From positions 1,240,001 through 1,304,000 of the forward strand of contig NZ_AP018150.1 of NCBI RefSeq assembly GCF_003966915.1: a DNA stretch of 64,000 nt, in the 5' to 3' direction. Under the pieces are notes generated by a model, which saw nothing but the letters and a program-made list of their open reading frames with translations, was not told where the DNA came from and searched no databases. The stretch is from Mycoavidus cysteinexigens (GTDB taxonomy: Bacteria; Pseudomonadota; Gammaproteobacteria; Burkholderiales; Burkholderiaceae). Shown here piece by piece: positions 55,905-64,000 of this stretch (position 1 is its first letter; every line of letters begins with the position of its first letter). The translations under genes and the position numbers were made by a program.

Positions 55905-58900
55905 CTACCTACTTATTTGCCTTTGTGCGAACAAGCGAGCGTTCATTGGACTCAAACCTTGTGCACCTTGAATAGAGGCATTGGTTAAGGTTAATTTATT
56001 TTGCGAGGAAGCCCAATATAAGCCCATTTTCCAGTCATTGGCTGTAGGTTCTATTTGCCAAATATGAGCGGCACGGCCTTTCCCACCGGCTAGTTTAATA
56101 TTATTTTCAGCAGACTTTGGCCAAGCGATAGAATCAACCCAGTCAAAAAAACAAGGCAGGGTCGCTGTGCATTTTCCGGTCTTTACTGACCACAACTTCA
56201 CCGCCTCATCCTTTGCGCTCGATACCAAGTATTTGTTATCTGGGGAAAAATTGACACTCATCACCCAACTGCTATGTCCTGCAAGCATATGCAACATTTC
56301 TCCGCTTTCTACTTTCCATAGCTTCACTAACCTATCGGCTCCCCCTGATGCCAAAAACTTGCCATCTGGCGAAAAGATAATGCTACTTACCCCGTACCTG
56401 TGCCCGTCAAGCGCACGCAACTCCTCTCCATTTTCTACGTTCCATAACTTTACTGTGCCGTCTTGACTTGCTGATGCTAAAAGCTTACCGTCGGGCGAAA
56501 AATTTACACTACTTACCCAACTATCATGCGCCTTTAGCAGATGTAACTCTTGTTTGTTGTCTACGTTCCATAGCCTCACTGTGTTATCCCAACTCCCTGA
56601 TGCTAGGAGTTTGCCATCTAGCGAAAAACTCACACTGCTAATTCTTTCACTGTGTCCTTCAAATGTATGTAACTCCTCGGCACGGTCCACATTCCACAGC
56701 TTCACCGTTTTATCCCAACTTCCTGATGCCAAAAATTTGCCATCTAGTGAAAAATTCACTTTCAGCACGCTGAGTTTGTGGCCTTTGAGGGTATGTAATT
56801 CTTCTCCGCTTTTTACGCTCCATAGCTTTATCGTGTTATCCGCGCTGCCCGACGCTAGGCACTCACCGTTTGGAGAAAATTTCACACTCCTCACCCCATG
56901 ACTATGCCCTCCGAGCATCTGCGACTCTTCCCCGTCTTCCACACTCCATAACTTTACCGTGCCATCCCCACTTCCTGACACCAAAAATTTATTGTTTGGC
57001 GAGAAATTCAAGCCTTTTACCCTGCGGCTATGCCCTTCAAGCGTATACACTTCTTCGCCACTATCGATATTCCATAGCTTGATCATATTATCTGAACTTC
57101 CCGATGCCAAAAACTTGCCATCGGGTGAAAAAGTCAAGCTGCTGACCCAACCATTATGCCCGGCAAGGCTATGCAATTCTTTGCCGCTTTTTACTTCCCA
57201 CAGCTTCGCGACTCGATAATTTCCTGCCGCCAGAAATTCGCCATTAGGCGAAAAGTGCACACTATTTACAGCACTGCCGTAGCATTCAAGCGTTTGTAAC
57301 GCTTCTCCGCCTGCTGTGCTCCATAGTTTCACCGTTCCATCTTTACTTCCCGAGGCTATAATCTCACCGTTTGGCGAAAAACTCACACTCCTCACCCTGT
57401 CACTATGCCCTTTGAACGTGAGCAATTCTTCTCCACTTTCGGCTCGCCACAACTTCAGCGTTTCATCTCGGCTCCCCGACACCAAGAATTTACCGTCAGG
57501 CGAAAAACTCACACTATTCACTGCATCGCTATGGCCTGTAAGCATGTGCAACATTTCTCCGCTTTCCACTTGCCATAGCTTCACCTGTGTATCCTCTCCT
57601 CCTGAAGCCAGAAATTCGCTGTTTGGCGAAAAGCTTACGCTATTCACCGCCTCCCCCTCCTCTCCAAACGTATGCACCAACTCTAATACCTCAGTTCGAT
57701 ACAGTTTGATTCCAGACTCACTGGTACTCACAGCTAACCAGTGCCCATCAGGGGAATAACAACAATCAGAAACCTTGCTCCCCACTTCTAAACTAGGCAA
57801 CTCACCAAAGTTAACGCCTCTTAACTGAGCGTTCTCTAAGTTTGCGCCCCGTAACCATGCGCCGCGGAATCTCACTTCAGTTAAATCAGCTCCTGCAAAT
57901 TGGGTTTGGTCAAATAAGCCATAACTTAAATCCGCCCCCGGCACTTTGATTTGACTTAAATCTAATCCATTCAATTGCGTGCCTGCCTTGACTAAAATAG
58001 TCAAGGCATTAGCAGCGGCGCTATCCATTCCGTCTCGGGACTTTGAAGCTTTTATCCAAGCTAAGAGAGGTTTGATTAAAGTAGGCTCTTGCCGTACTTG
58101 CTCAACTAAAAAGCTCAGTACCGCTGGATCCTCTACTATGTTAAGTTGGTTAAGCAACGCCGATGACTTTAACTCAGAAAGATCTTCCAATCCGCTCCAT
58201 AACTGACGCAAATTCTTTGTAACACTGAATTGCTTAGATAAATCTGCGTGTCCAATCTCATCAAACGCTCTCATCTCTTCCCATAGCGCCCGCGCCACAA
58301 AATAATCCTGTAATGATTTATGGATAAATCGGTACTGATTATTTTGACGAATTAACGGAGCATTAAAGCGGAGCAAGCGCGTCTTTTCAGCGTTTCCTAA
58401 AAATTCTTCGCGCCAATCTCCTAATTTGGCATCGCTTGCCGCTGAATAAGTGACGGTGACCGCTCGAGCTAGATGCAATGCTACGGCAAAGCGTTGACTA
58501 AACTCTATTTCGTGGGCCACAAATCCCTCTTCATCTAAACGCTCAAATGCCTCTTGTTCGGTTGGTCTTAATTGAATCCGTCCTAAACGTTCTTGCGAAC
58601 GTGCACACCAGCTCTCAACAAAGGTGTTATACAGGGCGACTCTAGTCAGTCGAGGTGCCCAGCTCTGGTCGGGATCCATCGTAGACAATACCTCTAAAGC
58701 CATATTGAGCATAAAGGGATTGCGCACGAGGTCTTTTAATTCCGAGTTACCTTTAAAAGCTTGTTGATATTCTCTAGTGCCCCATTTTGGTTTCACATAT
58801 TTCACATATTGATAAATATAGTGTTCTATAGACGCATCCGAAAATGAGGCCAACCGACACTCCTCAAATAAACGAGGTTTGCCTTGTGGCTGAAACTTAC

Positions 58901-61301
58901 TTTGATAGCCACTCCCTAAATATTCTGGTCGGCTACTGATAATCACATGTGCCTGCCATCGATCAAATCTATTATCAAAAGCACGTGAGCGCTGGGCAAG
59001 CTCATCATAGCCATCTAGAATAAAGATAAAGCGGCGCGCTTTACGTAATGCTTCCACCTGCGCCGTTGATAAACCCTGCCCTTCCAGATATTGCTCAATC
59101 AAATTCTTACTTGAATTATCTAAAGTAGACAGTGGAATAAATAATGGGATAGGACGCTCCTGCGATGGCTTAGCTTTGTTATAGTCATCCCATAAGCGAT
59201 GGGCAAGGTACCGGTTAAAGGTTGATTTGCCAGAACCTGCCTCGCCCAATAACAAAAACACCTTTTTATCTGATGCAAGGAATGCGCGAACTTTGCTTTC
59301 TAAATCGAACTGTTCAGACGAATCAACGGTGAGCTTGCCTTGTGGCGCAACATACATCGCGAGAGCATCTCTAACCTCATCCACGTCCTCAAGCTCTTTT
59401 GCATATTGGGCCTCTAACGTAGAGATATCCTTTTCTAAACCTAAAAACGCAAGCGGCGCTTTGTTACTTTGCAACACCACGCTTTGCGACTGAGTTAAAA
59501 GACGTTCATCTCCTCTGGCTCGATGCAGTAACTGCGTACCAACTTGCTGCCAAGCAGGATCCCATACTGGCACAATATACTGATCTATATCACTCGCTGT
59601 TTTAGTTTTCTGAACCATAGGCGGCCACTGCTCTAACAGCAATCTGACTTGCGCTTGCATGGGTTCAGACAATGCTTTAGTCTTTTCTAAGCGGCCTAAG
59701 CTGCGGTGTACGGCTTGTTGCACGCGGTCATACTGGCCCCATTGCCGACTCTTGTTTTGCACCAAATCACCTAAAAACTGAAGCGCCGCTGCTTGGGTGG
59801 TTTCTTCTTTATGGATGTAAGCGATTTGTTCTAAGCGTTGGCACAGCCCTAATAAAAAGGCTTCGTTACGGCTATATGGACTGTGCCGAGCAAATTGCTC
59901 GAATTGCACAAGTTGGCCTTCTTCTAAGCAGATATCTAAGAATTGTAGCGCTGCATACCAACGTTGTTGCTTATTTTTGGTTAAGCTATCCCAAATCGCC
60001 GTACCCGTCTCCAGCATAGTTGAACCAAAATCGTTCATTTCATTGGCCAATTCGGTTAAGCGTTTGACGGTCTCGCTTGCGCCAGAAAACGCCTCGCTAA
60101 AATGATAAAAAGCATTCAGCAGTTTTTTCGGATCAAAAGTCTGCACCACATTAGCTAAATTCGTCGCGCCTAAAATCACACTTGAACTCCGGCGCCAGGT
60201 TTCTTGCCAACGGCTTTCATCATTCGGAAGATGCGCCAAGGCTTGACGCGCGTAGTACGCTTGAAAGCGTAGCTCGGGCGTTTGGCTTAATTTCGATAAA
60301 ACCTTGTCTAGCGGTTCCTGAACTTGGATACGGTTAATACCGGTGACGCTCGCTTTGGCCATCACATCTAAGATCTGTGAAGTGGTTTGTAGTAGCAACT
60401 GAAATTGCTGCACATTCCCTTCTATATGTTCGCTAGATAAACGCCTGGTTAAGGTTTGTAACAGCTTGACTAAATCCCCTGCACTATTCTTAAAGAACGG
60501 TTCTGGCAGACTGTGAATCATCATAGCCAAACTCTGGAGGGCCGATACATCCAAGAGTTTTTCTTGAGTAGTCAGTGCATCATGAGCTTTGCCAATCAAA
60601 TAACGACATTTCCCTGGGTCTGCTGTGGCAGCCAATGGGACAACTTCTCGCCATATATCTAAATCTTTGAAATCCCTTTTGGCAAAGGCTTCTAATATAT
60701 TGCGCGCTAATTCATTTAATTCTTGATTTTTAGACGCTTGAGCGGATTGCAGACAGCGCGCTAAGTGGCGAGTATTTTTGATGTCGCGCGGCGCCGTTGC
60801 AATATCAGCATCCACCACAACCGGCGGTAAATTGTGCTTAAAGCAGGTTGCACTAAGCGAAATAGACTGTAAAAGTAGGCGGGCTTCTAAATGTGTTGAA
60901 GCTGAAATTAGGTTTTGAGATACAAATTTATGAGGAAGGCTTGGTGTCTTAATATCACTTAATGCTTGCAGCTTTTCATCTGCGGCGGGTTGATCAAATG
61001 CTTGGGCGGCTTCATAACTCGCTCGTGCTTCTTTGATCAAGCCCATATCTCGCAGTCGATTGCCATGCTCCAGATATGCTTGCGCTATATTTTTGTTAAT
61101 TTCTGTATTTTTTTCAGAAGGGGGAATTTTATTATTAGAGATTTTTTGCGCTGTGCTGAATGGGCACCGAGTTTCAATAAAACTTTGATTTTGCGGCTGG
61201 TAAGCACGGCCTAAGTAATTTTTGCCTGCTTTGAGGTAAAGAAGCTGGTCAGATGCTAAAACATTGCGCTTGAAATTCAAAATTCCAGAGATTTTTTGCA
61301 T
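55905..61301 (-). CDS. NLR2: large NACHT NTPase with pentapeptide repeats and 14 WD40 repeats
   Basis: About 1798 residues (a TTG 11 codons upstream at 61334 is also possible; neither start has a good ribosome site). The first 650 or so residues are helical, with a TPR-like pair near residue 85 and no known domain. The NACHT module has a P-loop (GEAGSGKSTF), Walker B (IFILDGYDELA), ISSRPEYLG and FIHKSLQDYFVAR. Pentapeptides (ADLSYG, ADLTEV, ANLENA) and 14 WD40 units follow, then a GLSPMNARLFAQR cap. The segment before the P-loop (RDALAMYVAPQG) and the order of parts match NLR1, so they are paralogs. NLR2 WD40 units are far more diverged from one another than those of NLR1, and its N-terminal region differs. 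Ligand and role unknown. Confidence 0.9.
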   Translation of the reverse strand: MQKISGILNFKRNVLASDQLLYLKAGKNYLGRAYQPQNQSFIETRCPFSTAQKISNNKIPPSEKNTEINKNIAQAYLEHGNRLRDMGLIKEARASYEAAQAFDQPAADEKLQALSDIKTPSLPHKFVSQNLISASTHLEARLLLQSISLSATCFKHNLPPVVVDADIATAPRDIKNTRHLARCLQSAQASKNQELNELARNILEAFAKRDFKDLDIWREVVPLAATADPGKCRYLIGKAHDALTTQEKLLDVSALQSLAMMIHSLPEPFFKNSAGDLVKLLQTLTRRLSSEHIEGNVQQFQLLLQTTSQILDVMAKASVTGINRIQVQEPLDKVLSKLSQTPELRFQAYYARQALAHLPNDESRWQETWRRSSSVILGATNLANVVQTFDPKKLLNAFYHFSEAFSGASETVKRLTELANEMNDFGSTMLETGTAIWDSLTKNKQQRWYAALQFLDICLEEGQLVQFEQFARHSPYSRNEAFLLGLCQRLEQIAYIHKEETTQAAALQFLGDLVQNKSRQWGQYDRVQQAVHRSLGRLEKTKALSEPMQAQVRLLLEQWPPMVQKTKTASDIDQYIVPVWDPAWQQVGTQLLHRARGDERLLTQSQSVVLQSNKAPLAFLGLEKDISTLEAQYAKELEDVDEVRDALAMYVAPQGKLTVDSSEQFDLESKVRAFLASDKKVFLLLGEAGSGKSTFNRYLAHRLWDDYNKAKPSQERPIPLFIPLSTLDNSSKNLIEQYLEGQGLSTAQVEALRKARRFIFILDGYDELAQRSRAFDNRFDRWQAHVIISSRPEYLGSGYQSKFQPQGKPRLFEECRLASFSDASIEHYIYQYVKYVKPKWGTREYQQAFKGNSELKDLVRNPFMLNMALEVLSTMDPDQSWAPRLTRVALYNTFVESWCARSQERLGRIQLRPTEQEAFERLDEEGFVAHEIEFSQRFAVALHLARAVTVTYSAASDAKLGDWREEFLGNAEKTRLLRFNAPLIRQNNQYRFIHKSLQDYFVARALWEEMRAFDEIGHADLSKQFSVTKNLRQLWSGLEDLSELKSSALLNQLNIVEDPAVLSFLVEQVRQEPTLIKPLLAWIKASKSRDGMDSAAANALTILVKAGTQLNGLDLSQIKVPGADLSYGLFDQTQFAGADLTEVRFRGAWLRGANLENAQLRGVNFGELPSLEVGSKVSDCCYSPDGHWLAVSTSESGIKLYRTEVLELVHTFGEEGEAVNSVSFSPNSEFLASGGEDTQVKLWQVESGEMLHMLTGHSDAVNSVSFSPDGKFLVSGSRDETLKLWRAESGEELLTFKGHSDRVRSVSFSPNGEIIASGSKDGTVKLWSTAGGEALQTLECYGSAVNSVHFSPNGEFLAAGNYRVAKLWEVKSGKELHSLAGHNGWVSSLTFSPDGKFLASGSSDNMIKLWNIDSGEEVYTLEGHSRRVKGLNFSPNNKFLVSGSGDGTVKLWSVEDGEESQMLGGHSHGVRSVKFSPNGECLASGSADNTIKLWSVKSGEELHTLKGHKLSVLKVNFSLDGKFLASGSWDKTVKLWNVDRAEELHTFEGHSERISSVSFSLDGKLLASGSWDNTVRLWNVDNKQELHLLKAHDSWVSSVNFSPDGKLLASASQDGTVKLWNVENGEELRALDGHRYGVSSIIFSPDGKFLASGGADRLVKLWKVESGEMLHMLAGHSSWVMSVNFSPDNKYLVSSAKDEAVKLWSVKTGKCTATLPCFFDWVDSIAWPKSAENNIKLAGGKGRAAHIWQIEPTANDWKMGLYWASSQNKLTLTNASIQGAQGLSPMNARLFAQRQISR

Positions 61302-61763
61302 TGTGATAAATAGGGACCCTTCCTGGTTTTCCAAGCTAATTCTCGAATTTTAGGCTGATGGAGCTATTTCTTGATCTAAGCTTATCACCTTATCGCCACT
61401 TGCTTGAGCCACCTATCACGAACCCATATCCTATTCAAAATAAATGACGAATACCATGCAAGTTTGAAATTTGCATAGCCCCTCTAGCTTCTGTTTATGG
61501 AACGAAATGAGCAAGTAATCCACGACTTACTTATAGCCTCAGCTATGCTATGGATATTAATCATGCTAAACATGATTCGTCAATTCTATTGCGCCTGTCA
61601 GTACGACTGGCGGATTCTTTTTAAAATACGCCATTTATCAAGAAACAACGACACGAGTATCCGCTGCCAATGCTATGCCGAACGCTGGATGTATTCAAGA
61701 GAGGTCATCTGATGGTAGGCTGTAAGCCTTCAGCACGAGCATATGCGCAGTGTCTATAAATCG
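61302..61763. other. No recognisable gene
   Basis: About 460 bases upstream of NLR2. A 71-codon frame at 61497-61712 on the plus strand has no ribosome site or family match. No clear promoter was identified. Confidence 0.45.
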
Positions 61764-61975
61764 CTATAACTGCACTATGCACTCAAGGGGCAAGCTCACT
61801 ACATCATGACTTTTAGCATCCCCTCTCAGCCCTTCCCACAATGCTCGCGCCACAAAATAATCCTGAATCGATTTATGCACAAACTCATATTGATCCTCTC
61901 AGCATATGAGTAGTGCATTAAAACGTAATAATTTAATCTTTTCATTACTATCACTTAAAAATTTATCTCACCAAG
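61764..61975 (-). pseudogene. NLR (NACHT) fragment, dead
   Basis: The minus strand reads KFLSDSNEKIKLLRFNALLI, stop, EDQYEFVHKSIQDYFVARAL, WEGLRG, matching the distal NACHT segment of NLR2 (EKTRLLRFNAPLI, YRFIHKSLQDYFVARALWEEM). Two in-frame stops and loss of both flanks show it is a relic of a further family member. Its upstream side ends at an IS3 fragment. Confidence 0.75.
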
Positions 61976-62121
61976 CAAGGCTGAAGGAGCTTGAAGAAGA
62001 AAAGCGTCGTCTGAAGAAGATGTATGCAGAAGAAAGATTGAAGTCAGAAGTTATTCAGGAGGCGATGCAAAAAAGTGGTAAAGCCATCTTGTCGGCGCAA
62101 GATGGCGCAAATGGTCAGTAG
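61972..62121 (+). pseudogene. IS3 family OrfA C-terminal fragment
   Basis: ARLKELEEEKRRLKKMYAEE, RLKSEVIQEAMQK is the typical end of IS3 (IS407-like) OrfA. The next bases in another frame resemble the start of OrfB (RWRKWSVEAKDVSIQL) and then decay. The joint at about 61972 abuts the NLR relic. Confidence 0.65.
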
Positions 62122-62274
62122 AGGCTAAGGATGTGAGTATCCAGCTCGAATAACAACCTAACTTCCCATACAATATTGAGCGGCCCCAAAAGCCGCAACG
62201 ATTGCAAAATTAAATACCTTTGAAACGCTAATTGCAGCTACAGAAATCAAACAAAGGTATCGTCTGAAAACAGG

Positions 62275-63318
62275 CTAGTTAACCGCCGCTTCAGCATAGC
62301 GACGGCGGCCGGACGGCTTTACAAGATACCTCTTCAGACGCAACATAGGACCTTCGACCATGTGCCATGATAGAAGTGCGAACACTAGCGTGACGGCGGT
62401 GGAGATAGCCAATAAGCTCCATATACTAAGGTGATCTCCAGCGAGCAAAACTACAGTTTGTTGCACTGGGAATGCATAGATGTAAACACCATACGAGATA
62501 TCCCCGAAGCGTCCAGCACGCCTGAGAAAAGGAGTCGATGCCGTGCCGCAGAAAATCACCAGCGCCGGCAAAACGAGAAACAAAGCAGTGTATTCCTGAC
62601 CGATGGCGAAAAGTGCAGTTCCGGCTATGCTAAGCGTAAACAGTATTGGCCTTATGAGCGTAGCCCAGAAATCTCGGAAATAATACAGACACACTCCATA
62701 ACAAAAAAACGCGCCGAATTCGAGACTAAATTTTCGCTCGGGGTTGTGTTGTGCGTCGTAAATCAGAAAGACAAACACTGCGAATGTGATCGCGCTGATC
62801 AAAATCAAATAGCGGTGGCGAAGCAAGCCAACCATGCCCAACACCAAAAGTATCAGGTACCAGCGGAACTCGACCGGTAGAGTCCATAGCGAACCATTCA
62901 CCGCATTGGGAAATGGGTTAGCAGAAAACACGCCAGGCAATTCGGAGCGTATCGCCGTCAACTTCAAAGTACGAAAAAAATCCCATGTCTTGTAATCGAG
63001 AAAGTATTGATCAAGCGGAACTGTCGAAACCATCGGTCCAAGCAGTAACGCGGCCATCGTTGTAACGACGACTAATCCGGGCCAAATGCGCAAGACACGC
63101 TTAGCTAAAAAACGCCAAATAGACTGATCACGGTCCCAACTCTGGGCGACCAAATATCCACTGATCGAGAAAAAGATCAGGACCCCAAGCCCTCCAAAAG
63201 TATGGAAATTGATACCGGGTTCCGGTTGCCCAGCCAACGCAAACTGATGGCTAAACAAAACCAAGCATGCAGCAAAAAGGCGGAGGAAGTCAAAGTTGTT
63301 AAACGCAATGTTTTTCAT
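62275..63318 (-). CDS. Acyltransferase 3 family membrane protein (OafA/YrhL-like)
   Basis: A 347-residue multi-pass membrane protein with about ten hydrophobic segments. The N-terminal FNNFDFLRLFAACLVLFSHQ has the catalytic-type His, and LIFFSISGYLVAQSWDRD, RIWPGLVVV, NGSLWTLPVEFRWYL and FGDISYGVYIYAFPVQQ are family landmarks. These enzymes O-acetylate surface polysaccharides such as O-antigen or exopolysaccharide. The ATG at 63318 is chosen since the fold begins just after it. It lies between an IS relic and a phage relic. Confidence 0.88.
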   Translation of the reverse strand: MKNIAFNNFDFLRLFAACLVLFSHQFALAGQPEPGINFHTFGGLGVLIFFSISGYLVAQSWDRDQSIWRFLAKRVLRIWPGLVVVTTMAALLLGPMVSTVPLDQYFLDYKTWDFFRTLKLTAIRSELPGVFSANPFPNAVNGSLWTLPVEFRWYLILLVLGMVGLLRHRYLILISAITFAVFVFLIYDAQHNPERKFSLEFGAFFCYGVCLYYFRDFWATLIRPILFTLSIAGTALFAIGQEYTALFLVLPALVIFCGTASTPFLRRAGRFGDISYGVYIYAFPVQQTVVLLAGDHLSIWSLLAISTAVTLVFALLSWHMVEGPMLRLKRYLVKPSGRRRYAEAAVN

Positions 63319-63462
63319 ACATGGATTTATTTCGTATCTCAGGCCAGCGAGATGCAATTATGCCCGAAGGCGGAGCAAACTCTAACCCCTGCTATAGAAG
63401 CGCCCGCAGTTATACATCCCAAACTCGGCCTCGAGTTCTTTCTTTTACTACCTCGAATTGGG

Positions 63463-63669
63463 ATGCGGATGACCGAATTCAAACGCGATGAAGGCGAGCG
63501 CTTTAAACCCTACTTCGATACCGTAGGCAAAATTACCATCGGCGTCGGACGCAATCTGACTGATGGGAGCGTCTCTCAGGGCGAATGCGAGCTACTTTTG
63601 CAAAATGATATTGCCAAACGATTAGATGGCTTGATTGGAAGTCGGCCAACGAGCACTGCGCTGCTTTAA
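63463..63669 (+). pseudogene. Phage lysozyme (T4-type, GH24), truncated
   Basis: The frame reads MRMTEFKRDEGERFKPYFDT, VGKITIGVGRNLTDGSVSQG and then LLLQNDIAKRLDGL. The catalytic Glu (DEG), Asp (FDT) and Thr (ITIG) of phage-type lysozyme are all present. After about 68 residues the sequence enters the antisense of an NLR 3' end and stops, so the C-terminal half is gone. The joint is near 63650. Confidence 0.75.
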
Positions 63670-64000
63670 AAGGGTCTCATTCATCACGCTTAAGCCTTGT
63701 ACCTCTTCGAGTAAAATATCCTTCACACTTAACTCCCCATGCGGTGATACCCAGCGCAGGTATACCTGAATTTCCCCTTCCTCTTCTATCACCTGCCACT
63801 GCCGGACGAACTTATCCCCACTGCCAGTTACCAGATAGGTGCTGTCGAGGATCGTTTTCCAGGCAACGCTATAAACACCTCCGTCAAAACCTCCAATTAC
63901 CGCACGACACTGACCCGAGGCAACATCCCACAACCGCACCATCTTGTCAAAACTACTCGAGGCAATTTGCGCGCCGCTCGGCGAATACTCCACGCTAAAA
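63622..64000 (-). CDS. NLR3: WD40 C-terminal part of a further NACHT-WD40 protein (runs off right edge)
   Basis: The open frame continues past base 64000. Visible are two last WD40 units (YSPSGAQIASSSFDKMVRLW and YLVTGSGDKFVRQW) and the conserved cap (GELSVKDILLEEVQGLS, NETLLKQR), very close to NLR1. The last 11 residues (SARWPTSNQAI) are read from the antisense of the lysozyme fragment, where NLR1 has an acidic tail. The rest of the gene is outside the window. Confidence 0.8.
   Translation of the reverse strand, partial: FSVEYSPSGAQIASSSFDKMVRLWDVASGQCRAVIGGFDGGVYSVAWKTILDSTYLVTGSGDKFVRQWQVIEEEGEIQVYLRWVSPHGELSVKDILLEEVQGLSVMNETLLKQRSARWPTSNQAI

Overview
The window looks like the chromosome of a betaproteobacterium close to Burkholderia. 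The housekeeping blocks (rpoD end; ygfZ/mltG-tmk-holB-tatD; smc-zipA; dapC-dapD-yffB-dapE-prmB) have Burkholderiaceae-type sequence and order. They are interrupted by host-interaction genes, insertion-sequence wreckage and decaying genes, as expected of an intracellular or symbiotic lineage. Eukaryote-like NACHT-WD40 receptors, a YopT-type protease and type-III-like promoter boxes suggest the endofungal clade (Mycoavidus/Glomeribacter). That placement is inference; there is no rRNA gene in the window.

Layout: 1-6.4 kb core genes. 6.4-13.2 kb accessory: a candidate secreted effector behind an hrpII-like box, DUF2970, a hipB antitoxin with a truncated hipA, a J-domain-like protein, tetR plus cupin, and a deleted IS66 copy beside a group II intron 3' remnant. 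13.2-18.7 kb: a 1474-aa NACHT/pentapeptide/WD40 protein (NLR1), with a NusG paralog upstream on the same strand. 18.8-24.1 kb: a GC-rich imuA-imuB-dnaE2 mutagenesis cassette behind a LexA box. 24.1-36.5 kb: IS remnants, a C58 (YopT-like) cysteine protease, a second candidate effector with a perfect hrpII box, an orphan BvgS-type hybrid kinase, and a 1935-aa trimeric autotransporter with 23 copies of a 36-residue repeat. 36.6-51.6 kb: core genes again (zipA, smc, the DAP/lysine cluster, prmB, cardiolipin synthase, ABC-F). 51.7-64 kb accessory: a holin-like pair, an effector-binding-domain protein, the AbiEi/AbiEii toxin-antitoxin pair with its operators, a decayed 2-hydroxycarboxylate transporter, a lipoprotein, a second large NACHT-WD40 protein (NLR2), an NLR remnant cut by an IS3 fragment, an acyltransferase, a truncated lysozyme, and the 3' end of another NLR that runs off the right edge.

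The most striking material is the NLR family: two intact genes, one dead fragment and one partial gene. Both intact proteins carry 14 WD40 units by eye, enough for two seven-bladed propellers. NLR1 repeats are nearly identical at DNA level and differ mainly at a few codon positions, the pattern known from fungal HNWD recognition receptors. The second notable signal is the TTCG-N16-TTCG box before the gene at 26141 and a one-mismatch version before the gene at 7421. It puts two otherwise unrecognisable proteins into a putative HrpB-type type III regulon.
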